DNA of 64,000 nucleotides from Gorsachius magnificus (lineage: Eukaryota > Chordata > Aves > Pelecaniformes > Ardeidae), in contig CM067083.1 in assembly GCA_034008185.1 (NCBI GenBank), forward strand, positions 930,001 to 994,000. The letters run 5' to 3'. Shown here in pieces: positions 9,441 to 21,260 of the stretch (the first letter of the stretch is position 1; the number at the start of each line of letters is the position of its first letter). The notes beneath the pieces were generated by a model. It made no database searches and was not told where the DNA came from. It saw only the letters and a program-made list of their open reading frames with translations. Position numbers and translations under genes: made by a program.

Positions 9441-9890
9441 TCACATACTTGCCATATTTCTTCTGCCCGGGCAGGCACTTCATTCAACACCATAAACCAA
9501 AAAAAGCCACGCTGGTGACATATTCTGATTTTTTTTTTTTCCCTGCCACTGATTTTTTTTTTTTTCCTTGACAAATGAACAGAAATATGGGGATGAAAGA
9601 GAAGAACAGAGCGAGGGAGAGGTAGAATAGAAAACTATGATTGTTTTAAGCATAACAAATTGAATAAATATCATAAGGAAATAATCAAAACCCAATGTCC
9701 CTTGTTCCAGATGCTGAACTGTTTGGTAAACGGCATTTGAGGAGGAAGGTATCCCGGCTTTGTTTCCCTCCCTTCGGATGCTGTGACTCCCTCAGCCGGG
9801 GTTATCATTTGCAGAGAGGAATTTCGGGGTGGAAATCCCCATAGGTTCAGAAAGCCAGGATGCAGCTCCTGACGCTGTAGCCTTACTTCC
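9441..9890. other. Unique AT-leaning sequence
   Basis: T-rich runs at 9531-9540 and 9553-9565 and an AT-rich stretch to about 9690. No gene or named repeat. Confidence 0.35.
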
Positions 9891-10075
9891 ATAGAATCAT
9901 GGAATTGTTGGGGTTGGCAAAGCCCTTTAAGCTCCCCCAGCTCAACTGTTCCCCTACCCCTGCCATCCCAGCCCCAAACCCTGGCCCTCAGCACCGCCTC
10001 TGCCCGGCTGTTAAATCCCCCCAGGGCTGGGGACTTGACCCCTTCCCTGGGCAACTCAACCCCTTCCCTGGGCAA
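9891..10075 (-). mobile_element. CR1 LINE 3' fragment
   Basis: The plus strand starts ATAGAATCATGGAATTG, the complement of the CR1 tail. It continues with the bird CR1 3'-end sequence, including AGCTCCCCCAG and CTGTTAAATCCCCCCAGG. The copy therefore lies on the minus strand and is strongly 5'-truncated. A local 21-bp duplication of CCCCTTCCCTGGGCAACTCA lies at its inner end (10039-10075). It belongs to the same subfamily as the copy at 38.4 kb. Confidence 0.88.
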
Positions 10076-10499
10076 TGTTCTGCCCCGTTTCTCTGGGCAT
10101 GGCCACACCAGGGGAGCTGCCTGGGTCGGCGCCACCGAAGCTCCCGGCAAGAGGGGGTGCTGCCCCGTCCCTACCGCGCGGGAACGCCGCAGCTGCCGGT
10201 GGGTGCTTTCCTTGAGAAAAGGGAAGGTGTAGCAGTTCTCACCGAAAGGAGAGTGTTTCCCCTTGGAAACACGGATTTGCCTGGGGGGAGGGTCTCACCC
10301 ATTTGCCCAGAGCAGCCTTGAGCAGCACGTCCAAGGCCGGCGGCCTCAAGGAGCATTTGGGGGGCATCACCGGCAGGGGTGGGAGCACCAACCTGCAGGG
10401 AGCTGCACCCTCCGAAGGGAAACCATCGCCCCTGCCACGGCGGGGGTCAGGCCCCCCAGGAAACCTGCTGCAAGCCTGCGAGAGAGCAACCGGGAGTGC
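10076..10499. other. GC-rich unique sequence
   Basis: No gene recognised. CpG is moderate around 10110-10200. Confidence 0.35.
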
Positions 10500-11000
10500 T
10501 AATTGGATTGTATCAAACCTGCATATTTCATAAACATTACATCATTTCCTTGCTGCTTTCAGCAGACTGATTCAACAAATGTTTTCTATTTTACTCCAGG
10601 ATTCAAACACGAGATGGGTTCAGAACTTGGCAGTAATTTACTTGCCGCTTAAATTTATGACATATACGAACATTTATATTCATTTAAAATGAAAGGCAGA
10701 GCTGCACAAACATTTTTCATCCATTTTTTACTATATGTGCTGGGTTTACCTTCTGTAGAAATTATTATATGTCTAGTTATATAGCCAGGGGAAAAAGAGA
10801 AAAAAAAAAAAAAAACCCAACCAAAACCGTTCTTATACTTCAGGGGAAAATGTGTACAATTAATATCAGTTTACACATCTGTAATAACATAAAATATATC
10901 CACCCGAGGTTACGTGTCATGGCATAAATCATGGAAGGGTCATAAAGAGTTATTTAAGAACCTTGTAACAGATTTTATTAAATAACATTATCAAATATTA
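10500..11000. promoter_or_regulatory. AT-rich island, candidate conserved non-coding element
   Basis: About 500 bp of AT-rich, largely non-repetitive sequence with a sharp GC-rich boundary on both sides. It contains GCTAATTGGATTG, TTCATAAACATT (forkhead-like), TTTATGACATA and TTATTATATG motifs, and an A-run at 10800-10815. The length and complexity fit a conserved enhancer better than a simple repeat. Untested. Confidence 0.35.
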
Positions 11001-11500
11001 AAGCTTTGTGTGAATAAGTGCTGGGGAAGGGCCGGCAAGCTTCCCGTGCCCGGTATAGAGCTGTAAACAAATTTTCCCAATAAAGACTGGAAAAGTGGCC
11101 ACGTTCCTGGCCCGATTCAGCCGGGAGCGAGCATCTGGCTCGAGCAGGGCTACCCCCGCTGACCCGAGCTGCGGCTCAGCCTTTTCGTGCCCCCCCCCGC
11201 CCCGTGCTCTGCAAGAGGCGATGCTAAAGGCACGGTTTGACCTAAACAGCGCCCAAAGCGCCGGGATTAACGAGCAGGAGGCCAAGCCCTCTGCTTGCAC
11301 GGGTGCTTCGGGGACTGCCACCGCCTTCCCGGCCTCCCCAGCCCCTCGAGCCGCTCCCCTCTGAACCCCTCTCGCTCCCCAAGGCGCCAGACCTGAGCTC
11401 AGGGTATCGCTCTGGCAGCAGAGGCGATGGGAGGCGCTCTCAGAGACCCCCGCTAGCGCCCTATTTCCCTTTTTTCCTCCCTTTCGGGGCCATACGCTTG
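11001..11500. other. GC-rich unique sequence
   Basis: No gene recognised. An open frame of under 100 codons crosses most of this stretch without a domain or splice context. Confidence 0.3.
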
Positions 11501-11860
11501 CTGTATAATGCTTGAGAACGTTGGCTTTCGGAAGTAGAGGGGTAGGAAATACAGCGCCAATAAACTTTTATATCCTTTCTCTAAACTATATTTAAAAAAA
11601 AACATTTCTCTGCATAACGTGTTTTTCTTTGCGGTTGTGGAGTACCTGAGCCTGCGGTAGGGTATAAAGATTTTATTGGCACCCATTTGGGACGGTGCAA
11701 GAAAACTCCCTCTCTCTCTCCTTGTAAAAGTTTTAATAAAATAAAATTATAGAGCATTTAGGAGAAAATTAATATCTAATTTTGCTGAAATACCAGAATA
11801 CTGCCAAGCCTGCTCAGCCCCTCAATAAATAAAGGAGCGAGCAGAGGAGAAAATTAATTT
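11500..11860. promoter_or_regulatory. AT-rich island
   Basis: AT-rich block with repeated CAATAAA and TTTTATTGG motifs (for example around 11558 and 11671), TATATTTAAAA and AATTAATATC. AATAAA hexamers occur several times but without transcript evidence. Either a conserved element or ordinary AT-rich DNA. Confidence 0.22.
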
Positions 11861-12990
11861 GGCCAGGCCAGCTTCCCAGCCTTCCAGCTGCCTGGCAGGG
11901 ACCGAAACACCAGCCCCATCCCAACCCTCTCATCAGCCACCGGGAGAAGCCACGGCGGGGATGGAGACCAGGATTTGCCAGTGCCGTGCAGCCCCCCTGG
12001 CCAGGCACGGCGGGGTGGGACCGTCCCCGGGCCATTGAGCCAGGGACCAGCACGTCCCAGGGGCTGCGGCACACGGTTGCCCACCCAACCGCGGGTTTCT
12101 CTTGCCACCTCCTCCCTCTCGCAGACCGGGGGGAAGACCAGCGTCTCCCAAGGGTGACCCAAGCTAGGGTGAGATGAGAGGACCTGCCCCGTGGAGGAAC
12201 CTTTCTGTCCCATGCTAGGTCAGCCAGAATATTGCACTTTGAGGCGGCTGCCAAAGCTGGGGGAGATCAGTAGGGTCACGGAGCTAAGGGCTGGAATTTC
12301 AGCAGGGAAAGGGAGGCGGCTGAGGGGACCTGGCACGAATCTACCCAGGGCAGAAGAATTTTATTGCCACTTTATAATACTCTGCTGAGACCTTCTTTAA
12401 TAGAGAACTCAGGAATTTGGTCGTCCACGTGCAAGGAAGCTCTGCTGGAGCTAGAGCCAGCGCAGGGAAGAGCTCCAGGATGCCCCGGAGAAAGCAGAGC
12501 CTGTCTTTCAGCCAGGAGGGGGGAACACGAGAGCAGATCTAATGCCTGTCAGCAGCCACATCTCCAGGGCGGAGAAGATCCAGGGAGGCCAGCGCCGGCT
12601 CCAGGCAGGTGAATCTCCGCCGGCCTGCAGCTGGAAGAAGGTTCCAACCATCCCCGGAGACGGTGCCGGAGAAGTTTCCCATGCAAGCTGCATGGGTTTC
12701 CCATAGAAACTCCCACGTTTACGGGTTTTTGGGAGGTTATGGAAGGTGCAACACCACGTGGGAGGCTCCAGCGTGAAGACGCTATCGCCGCCCGGTGCTC
12801 TCCTGTGCTACTCCAGGCAGCAGAAGTCTGCGGGGTGGGAATATCCCCCCCCCGAGCACCGCCCCCCTTTGGCCCCCCACTCCCCCACCCCGACCAGGGG
12901 AAAAGCAAGCCCTTGCTGGCTACCCCTCCTGTTTTCAATAAAAATATGTTTTGGGTTGGTAAGTATCAGCAATACGGCCATTCGTTATAT
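11861..12990. other. GC-rich unique sequence
   Basis: No gene, RNA or repeat recognised. Open frames overlap on both strands around 11.85-12.25 kb and 12.55-12.94 kb without known domains. Confidence 0.35.
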
Positions 12991-12993
12991 TTT

Positions 12994-13018
12994 TCTCTCT
13001 CTCTCTCTCTCTCTCTCC
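12994..13018. repeat. (CT)n microsatellite
   Basis: A dinucleotide CT run of about 12 units preceded by TTTT. Confidence 0.95.
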
Positions 13019-13119
13019 CGAAAATAACCTGCTTGTGTTATTACATCAAAGTCATTAGGCATCGCAGCCGTACGCGGGCTCTATTAATTCCATATAAACG
13101 AGGGGGTCGGTAGAAGTGG

Positions 13120-13600
13120 CCCGACTTAAACAAAATGAGCGGGGCTGACTTCGAAGAGATTGGTTGCAGATAATACAAGATTTTTTTGATTAAAATGGAG
13201 AAGAATTTGAATAAGAATGCGTTGTTTGGAATCCATTTCCACTGGTCTCCGAAAGAATTCCTGCTTGCAGATATATGTGGTTTGCGTTAACAGGCGAAGG
13301 ATTAAAAAAATACGTTGGTTTGGGCTAATTCTTGTAATTATATATTTTTGGTAAATGTAAATTGATTTGGCGTAATAGGGATGATTGGAAAATTACCTGT
13401 TTGAGATGGGAAAATAAAAGAGGCTGTTGGACAAGGGTTTGAGAAGACGCTGGGTTTCGGTGGATGCTTTGCCCCGAAAGAAAGTCGGCTTCAATAAAAA
13501 CCTTGATTCGAAAATTGTGGTTTTTAGTAGGATGGTATTTGATCCATTAAGACTGCATTGGTTTCATTCTTTATGTTGAAATATATGGGTACGAAGCATG
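13120..13600. promoter_or_regulatory. AT-rich island, candidate conserved non-coding element
   Basis: About 480 bp of AT-rich complex sequence. It includes TTTTTTTGATTAAAATGG, GCTAATTCTTGTAATTATAT and GTAAATTGATTTGGCG, with several homeodomain cores and GATAA or GATTA motifs. No tandem repeat or transposon signature. Candidate enhancer by composition only. Confidence 0.35.
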
Positions 13601-14624
13601 AAATAAGCATGTGTCAGGCATTACCCGGAATAAGTAAGGGGGGTAAACAAAAAAAAAGAACGGCAACGCAGCGGCAGCCGTGATTGCGCAAACGAGCCTG
13701 AAAAACCCAAAGTGATTCCACGACGCGCGGCCCTGGCTCTGGAAAAGGGCAGAGCGGAAGGCGAAGCCCCGGTGTGATGGGCAGAGGGAACCCAGCCTCT
13801 CCCCCAGCGGGCCGGGAGAGTGTGGCCACTGGTGTCACTGGGAGGAGGATCAGGCCCCGGGAATGCAAAGATGGAAAATATCTGCTTTATTAGATCAGCT
13901 CATCCAAGGGATTGTTCCGCAGAGGACGGGCGGAATTGCTTTGTCTGGCCCAAATTTGCATTATACCAGTGACAGGGATCCTACCGCTTCCCTTGGAGGA
14001 CTTTTCCACATTCTAATTGATCTGATTGTTAGGAAATTGTTCATAAAATTAAGAATCTTGGAAGTAAATGAGGGAACCCAGGCAGAACTGCTCCACGCAA
14101 AGAGCAACAGCCATATGGAATGAGTTAGGCTGGGGAAGGCAAGCGAGCAGTATAAATGAGTTCAAGAGACATTCAGATTTATTTCTGGAGAAGGAAAGGG
14201 ACCGGGAGCATGAGGAAGCGAAGCAGGGAGGTGGGTTTAGCAGGCATTTAAAAAAGGCAGGCATGCCTGAAGGGAGGACATGTACAGAGGGAGGACCTGC
14301 AGGATGTTTTCCCGAGGACTCCTCGGATTTATTGATGGTTGGCACGTGAGAAAATCACGCCCCCCCCGTTGCACGGGAGGTGAGGGAGGATCCATTTTTT
14401 TCTCGAAGGAGGTTTTATTCCAGAGCAAATTCAGCTGACGGAAGGGGTTGTGCACTCGAGGCATCGCTTCCGTCACACTCCTCTCTCCGCCTTAACACGC
14501 ACTTTGCTGGGGCCGTGTGCTTGAATCCCTTCCAGCTCAAGTAAATTCGGGTTGAATGCGAGAACTGTGTACTGTGACACCCCTGGCCATTCCTGGTGGC
14601 CAGGAGAGCCAGTCTGGTAGCCCA
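13601..14624. other. Unique sequence, mixed composition
   Basis: No gene recognised. A purine-rich stretch at about 14160-14290 gives an open frame on the plus strand without any known domain. Confidence 0.35.
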
Positions 14625-14780
14625 CTCCAAAGCCAACTCCTGCAGAAACCCTCCACGTCTGCTCCGCAAACCCTACCCACCAGTCCCCACCACCCCAGCT
14701 CTCTCCAAAGCCAACTCCTGCAGAAACCCTCCACGTCTGCTCCGCAAACCCTACCCACCAGTCCCCACCACCCCAGCTCT
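14625..14780. repeat. Perfect 78-bp tandem duplication
   Basis: Two copies (14625-14702 and 14703-14780), each starting CTCCAAAGCCAACTCC and ending CCACCCCAGCTCT, identical by eye over all 78 bases. Since 78 is a multiple of three, open frames on both strands show a 26-residue repeat. The perfect match suggests a recent duplication. Confidence 0.95.
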
Positions 14781-16650
14781 GACCAAAGACCACGCTCGTA
14801 GGAGAAGCAACGCTTATAGCTAAGGTTTTAGATATTTGGCAAGCCCGGATTTGATGCAGGGGTCCCCCGGGGAGGCAAGCCAAGGGGACGGGCCTGACGG
14901 CACGCAGGGCGACGCAGCCGGCAGAGCCAGCGTTGCAGCAGCTGGAGCTGTTGGAGGACGTGGGTGTCGGGGCCGGCTGAGTCGCAGCCTGAGCCAACCC
15001 CCCTGCTCCGGTCCAGGGGCCGGGAGAAAGGAGAGCCCGGGCCAAGTCGCTCCCGCTGCAGGACATCGCACACAGAACGGGAGCTGTGCAATGCAAACAA
15101 GAGGAGGAATAACAACATCACGCTTACACTGTTAAAATTTCAGCCAAATTAAAAGAAAAAAATAAAATATATGCATATATCCAACAGCTACGGCTGCAAC
15201 CTTTCCCAAGGCTAATGGCATAGGTGGGCTATGTAGAGCTGGGGGCTGAGCTGGGGTTATAACCTCAGCATATAAACAGACCTGCCCAGGGGAGGCAGAG
15301 GCGTCCCCGTACCGTACCGAGTTACCAAACAAATCACTGCCCGGGGAAAGGTGTCACCCCAAAAGAGTGGCAGCTCTATGCTGACAAAGGCTTCCTTTCT
15401 CCGCCGCCCATCACCAAAGAAAAGCATTTCTGTCGCTCGACACTGCCAGTCACTTTAAAAAATGAAAACCCACCCAGAGGACCTGCCAAAAACGAGGTGT
15501 GTCCCCCCTCCTGCCCCTGTCTAGAAAATAAATCAGTGTTTGCAAGGAATGGCTTCAGATGGATGAGGCCGGGGCAGAGCTGCTGGAGCCGCTGGCCGTG
15601 CTGGAGCGCGGCCCTTTCGTATGGGCGGCGCTTGGCCTGGCAGGTGTGATTAATTCTGCGCCTAACGCTGGGCCACAGATGCGCTTTGTCAAACGCTGGG
15701 GAGGAGCCCAGGGGACCGGGCAGAGCTCCCCCCTGCGCCAGCCGCTACTGAAGAAACCCAGGTTTGAAATCCTGAGTTCATCCTGGGCAAGCGGGCAGCG
15801 AGCCTGGGCAAAGGTCTAAGGGGCGCAAAGATTTAACTCCTTGGCCGGGGCGACAGCCGCAGGCTTGGGTAATTGTGCTGGTTTATGGCATGCCTCGTTC
15901 CCGTTGAGATGGGGGACTTGCTGTGGAATCCGACGTCTTTACATCACGCAGAATCCCAAAGTGCCCTGGGCACGAGGAGCGGGAGCTGTGGAAGCGAAGA
16001 GGCGCACCGCTTGAGCTCCACCTTGGTGTTGGTGTTGGCTTTGACCAGGGATGGCTCTGGGCTCCCTGCAGGGGCATCTGGTGGCCAAACGCCGGAAGGC
16101 AGCAGCCACCCAGCGAGGGTGGCTGGGCTTCCAGAAACCAGGGGGAGCCATCCCTCAGCTGCAAACCAGGACCGGCTCTACCCTTCGTCCTTAATAACCC
16201 CTAAGGGCTGACCAAATCTTGGGCTGGAGATGTCACCGCTTCCTTACGTGCTCCTCTCTGCTGCCGTTGGCAAGCTGTCACCCGTTCCCAGTAGGAACTG
16301 CTCTTGCTGCACTTTAAGATGGTTTCTCCTCTTTCTGTCCGCCATGGGAAACCCATTCCCATCCCCGCGGGCAGGATGGGTGCGTTGGGCTTCTCAGCCC
16401 CGCATCAGCCCCCTCCCACCTGCGGCTGCCCGGCGCTGGACCGGCTGCAGCCCCAGCCTGACCCCATTTGGAAGCTGCAGCGGGGAGCGCTGCACCTCGT
16501 TCCCTACAGCCATTTCCATACGTCGAGGGCACCGCTGACCCCGTACCCCATCACACACACCCCCGCCTGCGCCCCTTCGCGCCGCCGGCAACGTCACCTC
16601 CCCCCCGCGGCTGTCGCCAGCCACCGGCTTACACTCACTGAAAAATCCTT
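14781..16650. other. Unique sequence, no gene seen
   Basis: Contains a perfect 14-bp palindrome ATATATGCATATAT (15167-15180) in a short AT-rich patch, with GC-rich unique sequence on both sides. No protein family recognised. Confidence 0.35.
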
Positions 16651-16657
16651 TCTGCAG

Positions 16658-16755
16658 AATAGAGGTACGGGGTTTTTTTTGCCTTGCACACTGATTAAGC
16701 TATGGCAAAAGGAGGGTGAGCGCCGTAGGAACCTGCCCACCCGTTCCCCAGGCAG
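16658..16755 (+). other. Exon-like segment, unconfirmed
   Basis: Bounded by an acceptor, AATCCTTTCTGCAG (AG at 16656-16657), with an upstream branch-point-like CTCACTGA, and a strong donor CAG/GTAAGA (GT at 16756-16757). One plus-strand frame is open across the 98 bases. The peptide is unfamiliar. Chance pairing is quite possible. Confidence 0.13.
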
Positions 16756-16757
16756 GT

Positions 16758-17192
16758 AAGACTCCTGCCTGCCTGCTTTGCCCGCAGGGTTCATTGCGGT
16801 GTTGGGAAATCCCTGCCTAGAAATAACCCCGGCATTGGGATTGATGAGGTTAAAGCCAAACTCCAAGGCAAAACCTGGCCTGCTCTCTGCAGCGATTGCC
16901 ACGGAGGGGACCCTGTGGCGTCCCAAGCCACGCGCACTCGCTTAGGGGTGGGCACGGGGCGAGTTTCGCGCCCTCATCATTTCTTGCTGTGAGGTGGGAA
17001 GGAGAAATGCTCCAGGAGTGTGGTTTGTAACAGGGAGACGGGAAAAATCAGCCCAAACCAGCATGCTGATCGCTCGTTCAGCACCCTGTGCGTTGGGCCC
17101 GCCTGGCTGCTCCAGGGATTCTTTGCCTTCCTACGTAAAAACAAGGATGCCCTTCAACATGAACTTCTCATCCAGAACGCTGAACGTTCATT
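16758..17192. other. Unique sequence, no gene seen
   Basis: GC-moderate sequence leading into the CR1 tail. The last part (from about 17100) may be an older, diverged portion of the same CR1 insertion, but I cannot align it by eye. Confidence 0.3.
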
Positions 17193-17320
17193 CAACCTGA
17201 TGTGGTTCAAGGTGTCCCTGCTCCCTGCAGGGGGTTGGACTGGGTGACCTCTAGGGGTCCCTTCCCACCCAAACCATTCCATGATTCTATGACTTCTATG
17301 ACTCTATGACTCTATGACTC
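17193..17320 (+). mobile_element. CR1 LINE 3' fragment with tail
   Basis: Bird CR1 3' end in plus orientation: CAACCTGATGTGGTTCAAGG, then TGCAGGGGGTTGGACTGGGT, CCTCTAGGGGTCCCTTCCCA, and an ATTCTATGA-type tail that has degenerated into repeated CTCTATGA. Same subfamily as the minus-strand copy at 48.4 kb. Confidence 0.93.
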
Positions 17321-20300
17321 AGACCATCATGGAATTGCAAAGTCCCGTGGAGACTCCCGTTCTATTCCACCTGAGGAAGGGAGCAGGGGCCAGCCCCCGC
17401 TGTCGCTGGCACCCTCCGGTGATGAAGCCGTTTGTGTTACAGGAGGGGTGGTGAAGAAGGGCGCGTGTTCCGCCGGGCAGGACCGTGCCTTAAAAAAAGC
17501 ATCAGCGGTCCCTCTTAAAAAGAAACCCCAACCTGGAGGGGGTTCCACCATACCACACACCCGGGAATCACTCCTGTTTGACCCCCAAACCAAACTGAAA
17601 CCTGGCCCACGCTCCCAGCCGCACTTGCTTAGGTGTGATGCTTTAAAGGCGCGTCGCTGCTCTGCTCTGCTTTTGGGCGCGAATATCGGCCGTGCTCACT
17701 GCCTGGTGAGAAACCCCTCCCTGCCGTCGGTGCGACGCCGGCGCCTGCGTTTAAACACACAGACGGGGGGCTCGTTTCTGCCCCTCCGAGCAGGCTGCAG
17801 ACCATGCTACATAACCTGCTGATGCCACAGCCTGGCTTAATGAAGTTGAGCTCTGGTTAAGCATTTTAATGTGCACGTTGCAAATAAATAATGGAGGCCA
17901 CCGCTCCTTTAACGTCGCGATAATTATTTTAAATCAAGCCCTGGTTACAAAGACGTTCACTTTCCCCTTGCCGACTCCACCACTTGGGCTGGCAGGGCTG
18001 GATCACGCGGCAGCGGGGGGCACGCTCCACCGCTGGGGCGTGGGGGGGGGGCCTTGTCTGGGGTGGGCAGGGGCGACCGACATTCCCATCACACAGGCAA
18101 GCTGAAATCCAGGGCTTTTTTGCGAAACGCTACAGGCAAAACCGCACAAGTTTGTTCCCCGTGACTGCTTGCATTCCCCAAGTTCAGGCGGCGAGACCTC
18201 TCCCCTGTTACGCCCAGCCGGATTTTTCAAGTGTTGCTCTGCTCTTCACCTAATTCTGCTGCCTCACCTTAACGGAATGAAAATTCTGTGCGTGAAAATG
18301 CCGTGCTTCCTCACCATGCCCGCCAGTCTGGGAGGGGGCGCCGGAAAGCTGGAAGAGGGTGCAGCATCCGCAGCGCTGCCGGATCTGGCCCACCCGACGA
18401 ACCCCCCCCAGCCCCCCCTGGCAGCGAAGCATTTCAAAACGCTCCCTCATCTCAGCGCTATCGACAGCAGCACCTTCCATCTCATCCCCGCAAAGCTGCT
18501 TTCAAACCCTCTCTGAGTTTCGCTCCTTCTTTTACGGTTGGCGTTGCTGCCACCGGTTATTTTTGTCGGCCGCGTTCGGGGTGGGGATAGATAAAACCAG
18601 GCGACGGTTTTAAGGATGGAGATCAAAGTGGGTTTGATGCTTTTTGCCTTGCAGCTGCCCCGTTAAAACGCAGGTATCCATCCGTCCCAGAAGCCTGAAA
18701 GCCGACACAGCGGTGAGCCTCTCTGTGCTAATGGGGAACCCCGCGTCCCCGTAACTGCTGATCTCCTCCTCCTCCTCCTCCCGAAGGCTCTGGAGGAAGA
18801 CGACTGCCCTGACCTTCTGATTCTGCCCAGAGAGCAAGCTGGGAGATACCTGATGGATCTGGGATGTGTTGGCATCAGCACTCCCCGTTCGCTCTTATAA
18901 CCACCGGCTTTTTAAGCTAAAGGAGGTGGGGGGAAAAAAAACAATGATTATTTCTTCTTTAAAGCTGAGATCTGCTGGGGGACGAGGGACAAGGAGCGTG
19001 GGGAGCAACCCAAGAGACAGGAGAGCCCTACCCGCACTATGAGGAGGACAAATTTGGGATAAGCTCAGGCTCAATGCAGAGGGATGTGATGGAGTCCGCT
19101 GGAGGGGACTCCCCGAGGCCATAACGTGGCTCCTCCTGCTGAGGCCCTGTTAGCCACGTGGCTCTGCCCAGGCTGCTGGCCGTTTCGCCGTGGACTTCAA
19201 TGGGGTTGAGAAGCCTGGGGACATCTGAGCTGCGTGAGGAAAGGGTCCAGAGGAAAAAGCTGAGGAAGCTCAGCGGATGGGCACTTGTCCACGCCGCTGC
19301 CTCTCCCTCGGAGCTTAGAATGTCTGTGCAAGACGTACGTGACACTGGCCAATGCAGGAGGCAACTCAGGTTGTGTCAGCCCCTAAGCTCTTCGCCGTGG
19401 GCAGTTGACCCCCGATCCCTGCCACGTGATGCTATACCGCTTCCCCGTGGGAGACGGCGACGTTCCCGCTGCTGGTGTCCCACATTACCGAGGTGGCGTT
19501 TTGGAGAAGAGGAGCGGGGTTTGTGTTTTAGCCCCACAGAGCTACTGAGCCTTCTCACCCCAGAGCTTCAGAGAGCATCCCGGGCAGGGAAAAGCCCCTC
19601 CGTATGGGCAGCCTTCACCACCCAGCCCAAGGGGGGACATCCCTGAAGCCTGGGAGGGTCACGTCGGGAGGAACTTTCAGTAGAATTCAAAATTCCCCTT
19701 AGGTGGGGATGGAAAGGAGAAATCTGGACCCTGAGAGCCCGTGCTGGGCTCTGCAAGGATTCGGTGGTGGCAGCACCCGCTTGGCCGCAGGCGCGCGAGC
19801 GGACCCGCCAAAGCCCGACCTGACGCACGTGCTCGAGCGCTCCGGCAGCTCGAGGGCGGGAGGCGCCGGCACATCTGGGGACATCAAGCCCCATCGGCGT
19901 GCTGGGGGTAAATTTTTGGAGCTGGCCGCTTACTGCCTCGGCCCCCTCGAAGGAGGCTGGGCAGGAAAGCTGCCGCGTTAAGCTCAGACCCTTCCCGCCC
20001 AGCCAGCGCTGCCGCTCCGTTTGGCCCCATCCCGGTCCCCTGCCGAGCGGCTGGGAGCCCAGCAGCCACCTCTGCATCTCAAAATAGGTTTTACCCAACT
20101 TTCAGCAGGGCAAGGAGGTTTACAGCAAATGGGATCCAATCTCCTCTGCCCCAAGGAGAAGGTACCGCACAGAAATGGATGCGCCGTGCGAGGAAGGGGT
20201 TGCCCGGCGGGACGGGTGGTTTTAATCAAAAGTATCTTTAAATAAAGACTCAGAAGAGAACCAAGCATTTGAGCACGAAGCCCTTTCAAAAGGCTCGCTA

Positions 20301-20369
20301 GCGTTTGCTGTGGAACCTAATAACGATGGAAACGCAGGGGTGAGGATGGCAGAGGGTATCGGAACCACG
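17321..20369. other. GC-rich unique sequence
   Basis: No gene, RNA or transposon recognised over about 3 kb. A short AT-rich patch lies at about 17860-17960. G-runs occur around 18030-18050. Overlapping open frames on both strands (about 19.16-20.1 kb) show no domains. Confidence 0.35.
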
Positions 20370-20510
20370 AAAAGCAGCGGTGCTAGAGCCGCCCGCCGAG
20401 CCGAACCAACAGCCGGAGCCGTGCGCACGCCTGCGGGATGGGGAGCCCCCCGGCGCGGGGGTCTCGTGTTTGGGCTCACATCGAGGAGGACGAATGGTCG
20501 AGGATTTGAA
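20370..20510. promoter_or_regulatory. Small CpG-dense patch
   Basis: CpG-dense sequence just before an AT-rich island. No promoter element can be named. Confidence 0.18.
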
Positions 20511-20514
20511 ACAC

Positions 20515-20760
20515 TTTGCGGCTCATTTTAATGAATACAGCTTCCTCCGAAGGTTGCCTGCCATCCCCTTTGAAGGGAAAAGAAAAAAAAGACGATAACC
20601 TTAAGCTTTAAAGCAGTTTGAATTATTTCCCCCCAAGCCTTTCTCTAAACAGATTAAACTCCTATTTGAAATGGAAGTAGGTGTTTGCTCTTGTAAATAA
20701 GCATTTTCTCATGTATCTAACGGTAAACAGATTAAAGGATTACGCTAAAGACCTTTCCAA
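20515..20760. promoter_or_regulatory. AT-rich island
   Basis: AT-rich block in which AAACAGATTAAA occurs twice (near 20647 and 20725), with TTTTAATGAATAC and GTAAATAAGC. Candidate conserved element, untested. Confidence 0.3.
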
Positions 20761-20984
20761 ATTTTAGCGCTGGGGTCCTGAAAGCCCGGTGTTTGCTGCC
20801 CAAGCGGGGCGCAGGGTGGAAGGTTATTTTCTCCCGTCAAGTACATCCTAAATAAGGGGGTTTAAAGTCTTCCCTTTGAAAGGCTCCTTCCTTACCCACC
20901 CCGTCGCCGCCCTGTATGCAGCGCTCGGAGACTCCGATGCGAAGACTTTGTTTGAAAAAGTCTGGGTACGGGAAGAACTGGCTT

Positions 20985-21260
20985 GATTTCTCCTAACATC
21001 CATAACATCCAATAAAGCAGGGCAGCATATTTCATCCCCTGTCAGGGAAGTTTTGTCACTTGGTAATTTGTTTTAATATATTAGTTTCTAAATATAAGAG
21101 CAGTCAATCGATGCATTATTAATGGGATGTGTACGTGTATAAATATTCCTTTAACTTTCAGGATGGTGGATATTAATGTTGTGGCATTTGAGAGCACGAG
21201 GCACTTGGAGCCCTCCGTCCCGAGGCGGGAGCCGTACCGATTGCTCCGAGCCCCATTTAT
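20985..21260. promoter_or_regulatory. AT-rich island
   Basis: AT-rich block with TAACATCCATAACATCCAAT, ATCGATGCATTATTAATGGG, and TATAAATATTCC followed by GATATTAATG. Several homeodomain-type cores sit close together. Candidate conserved element, untested. Confidence 0.3.
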
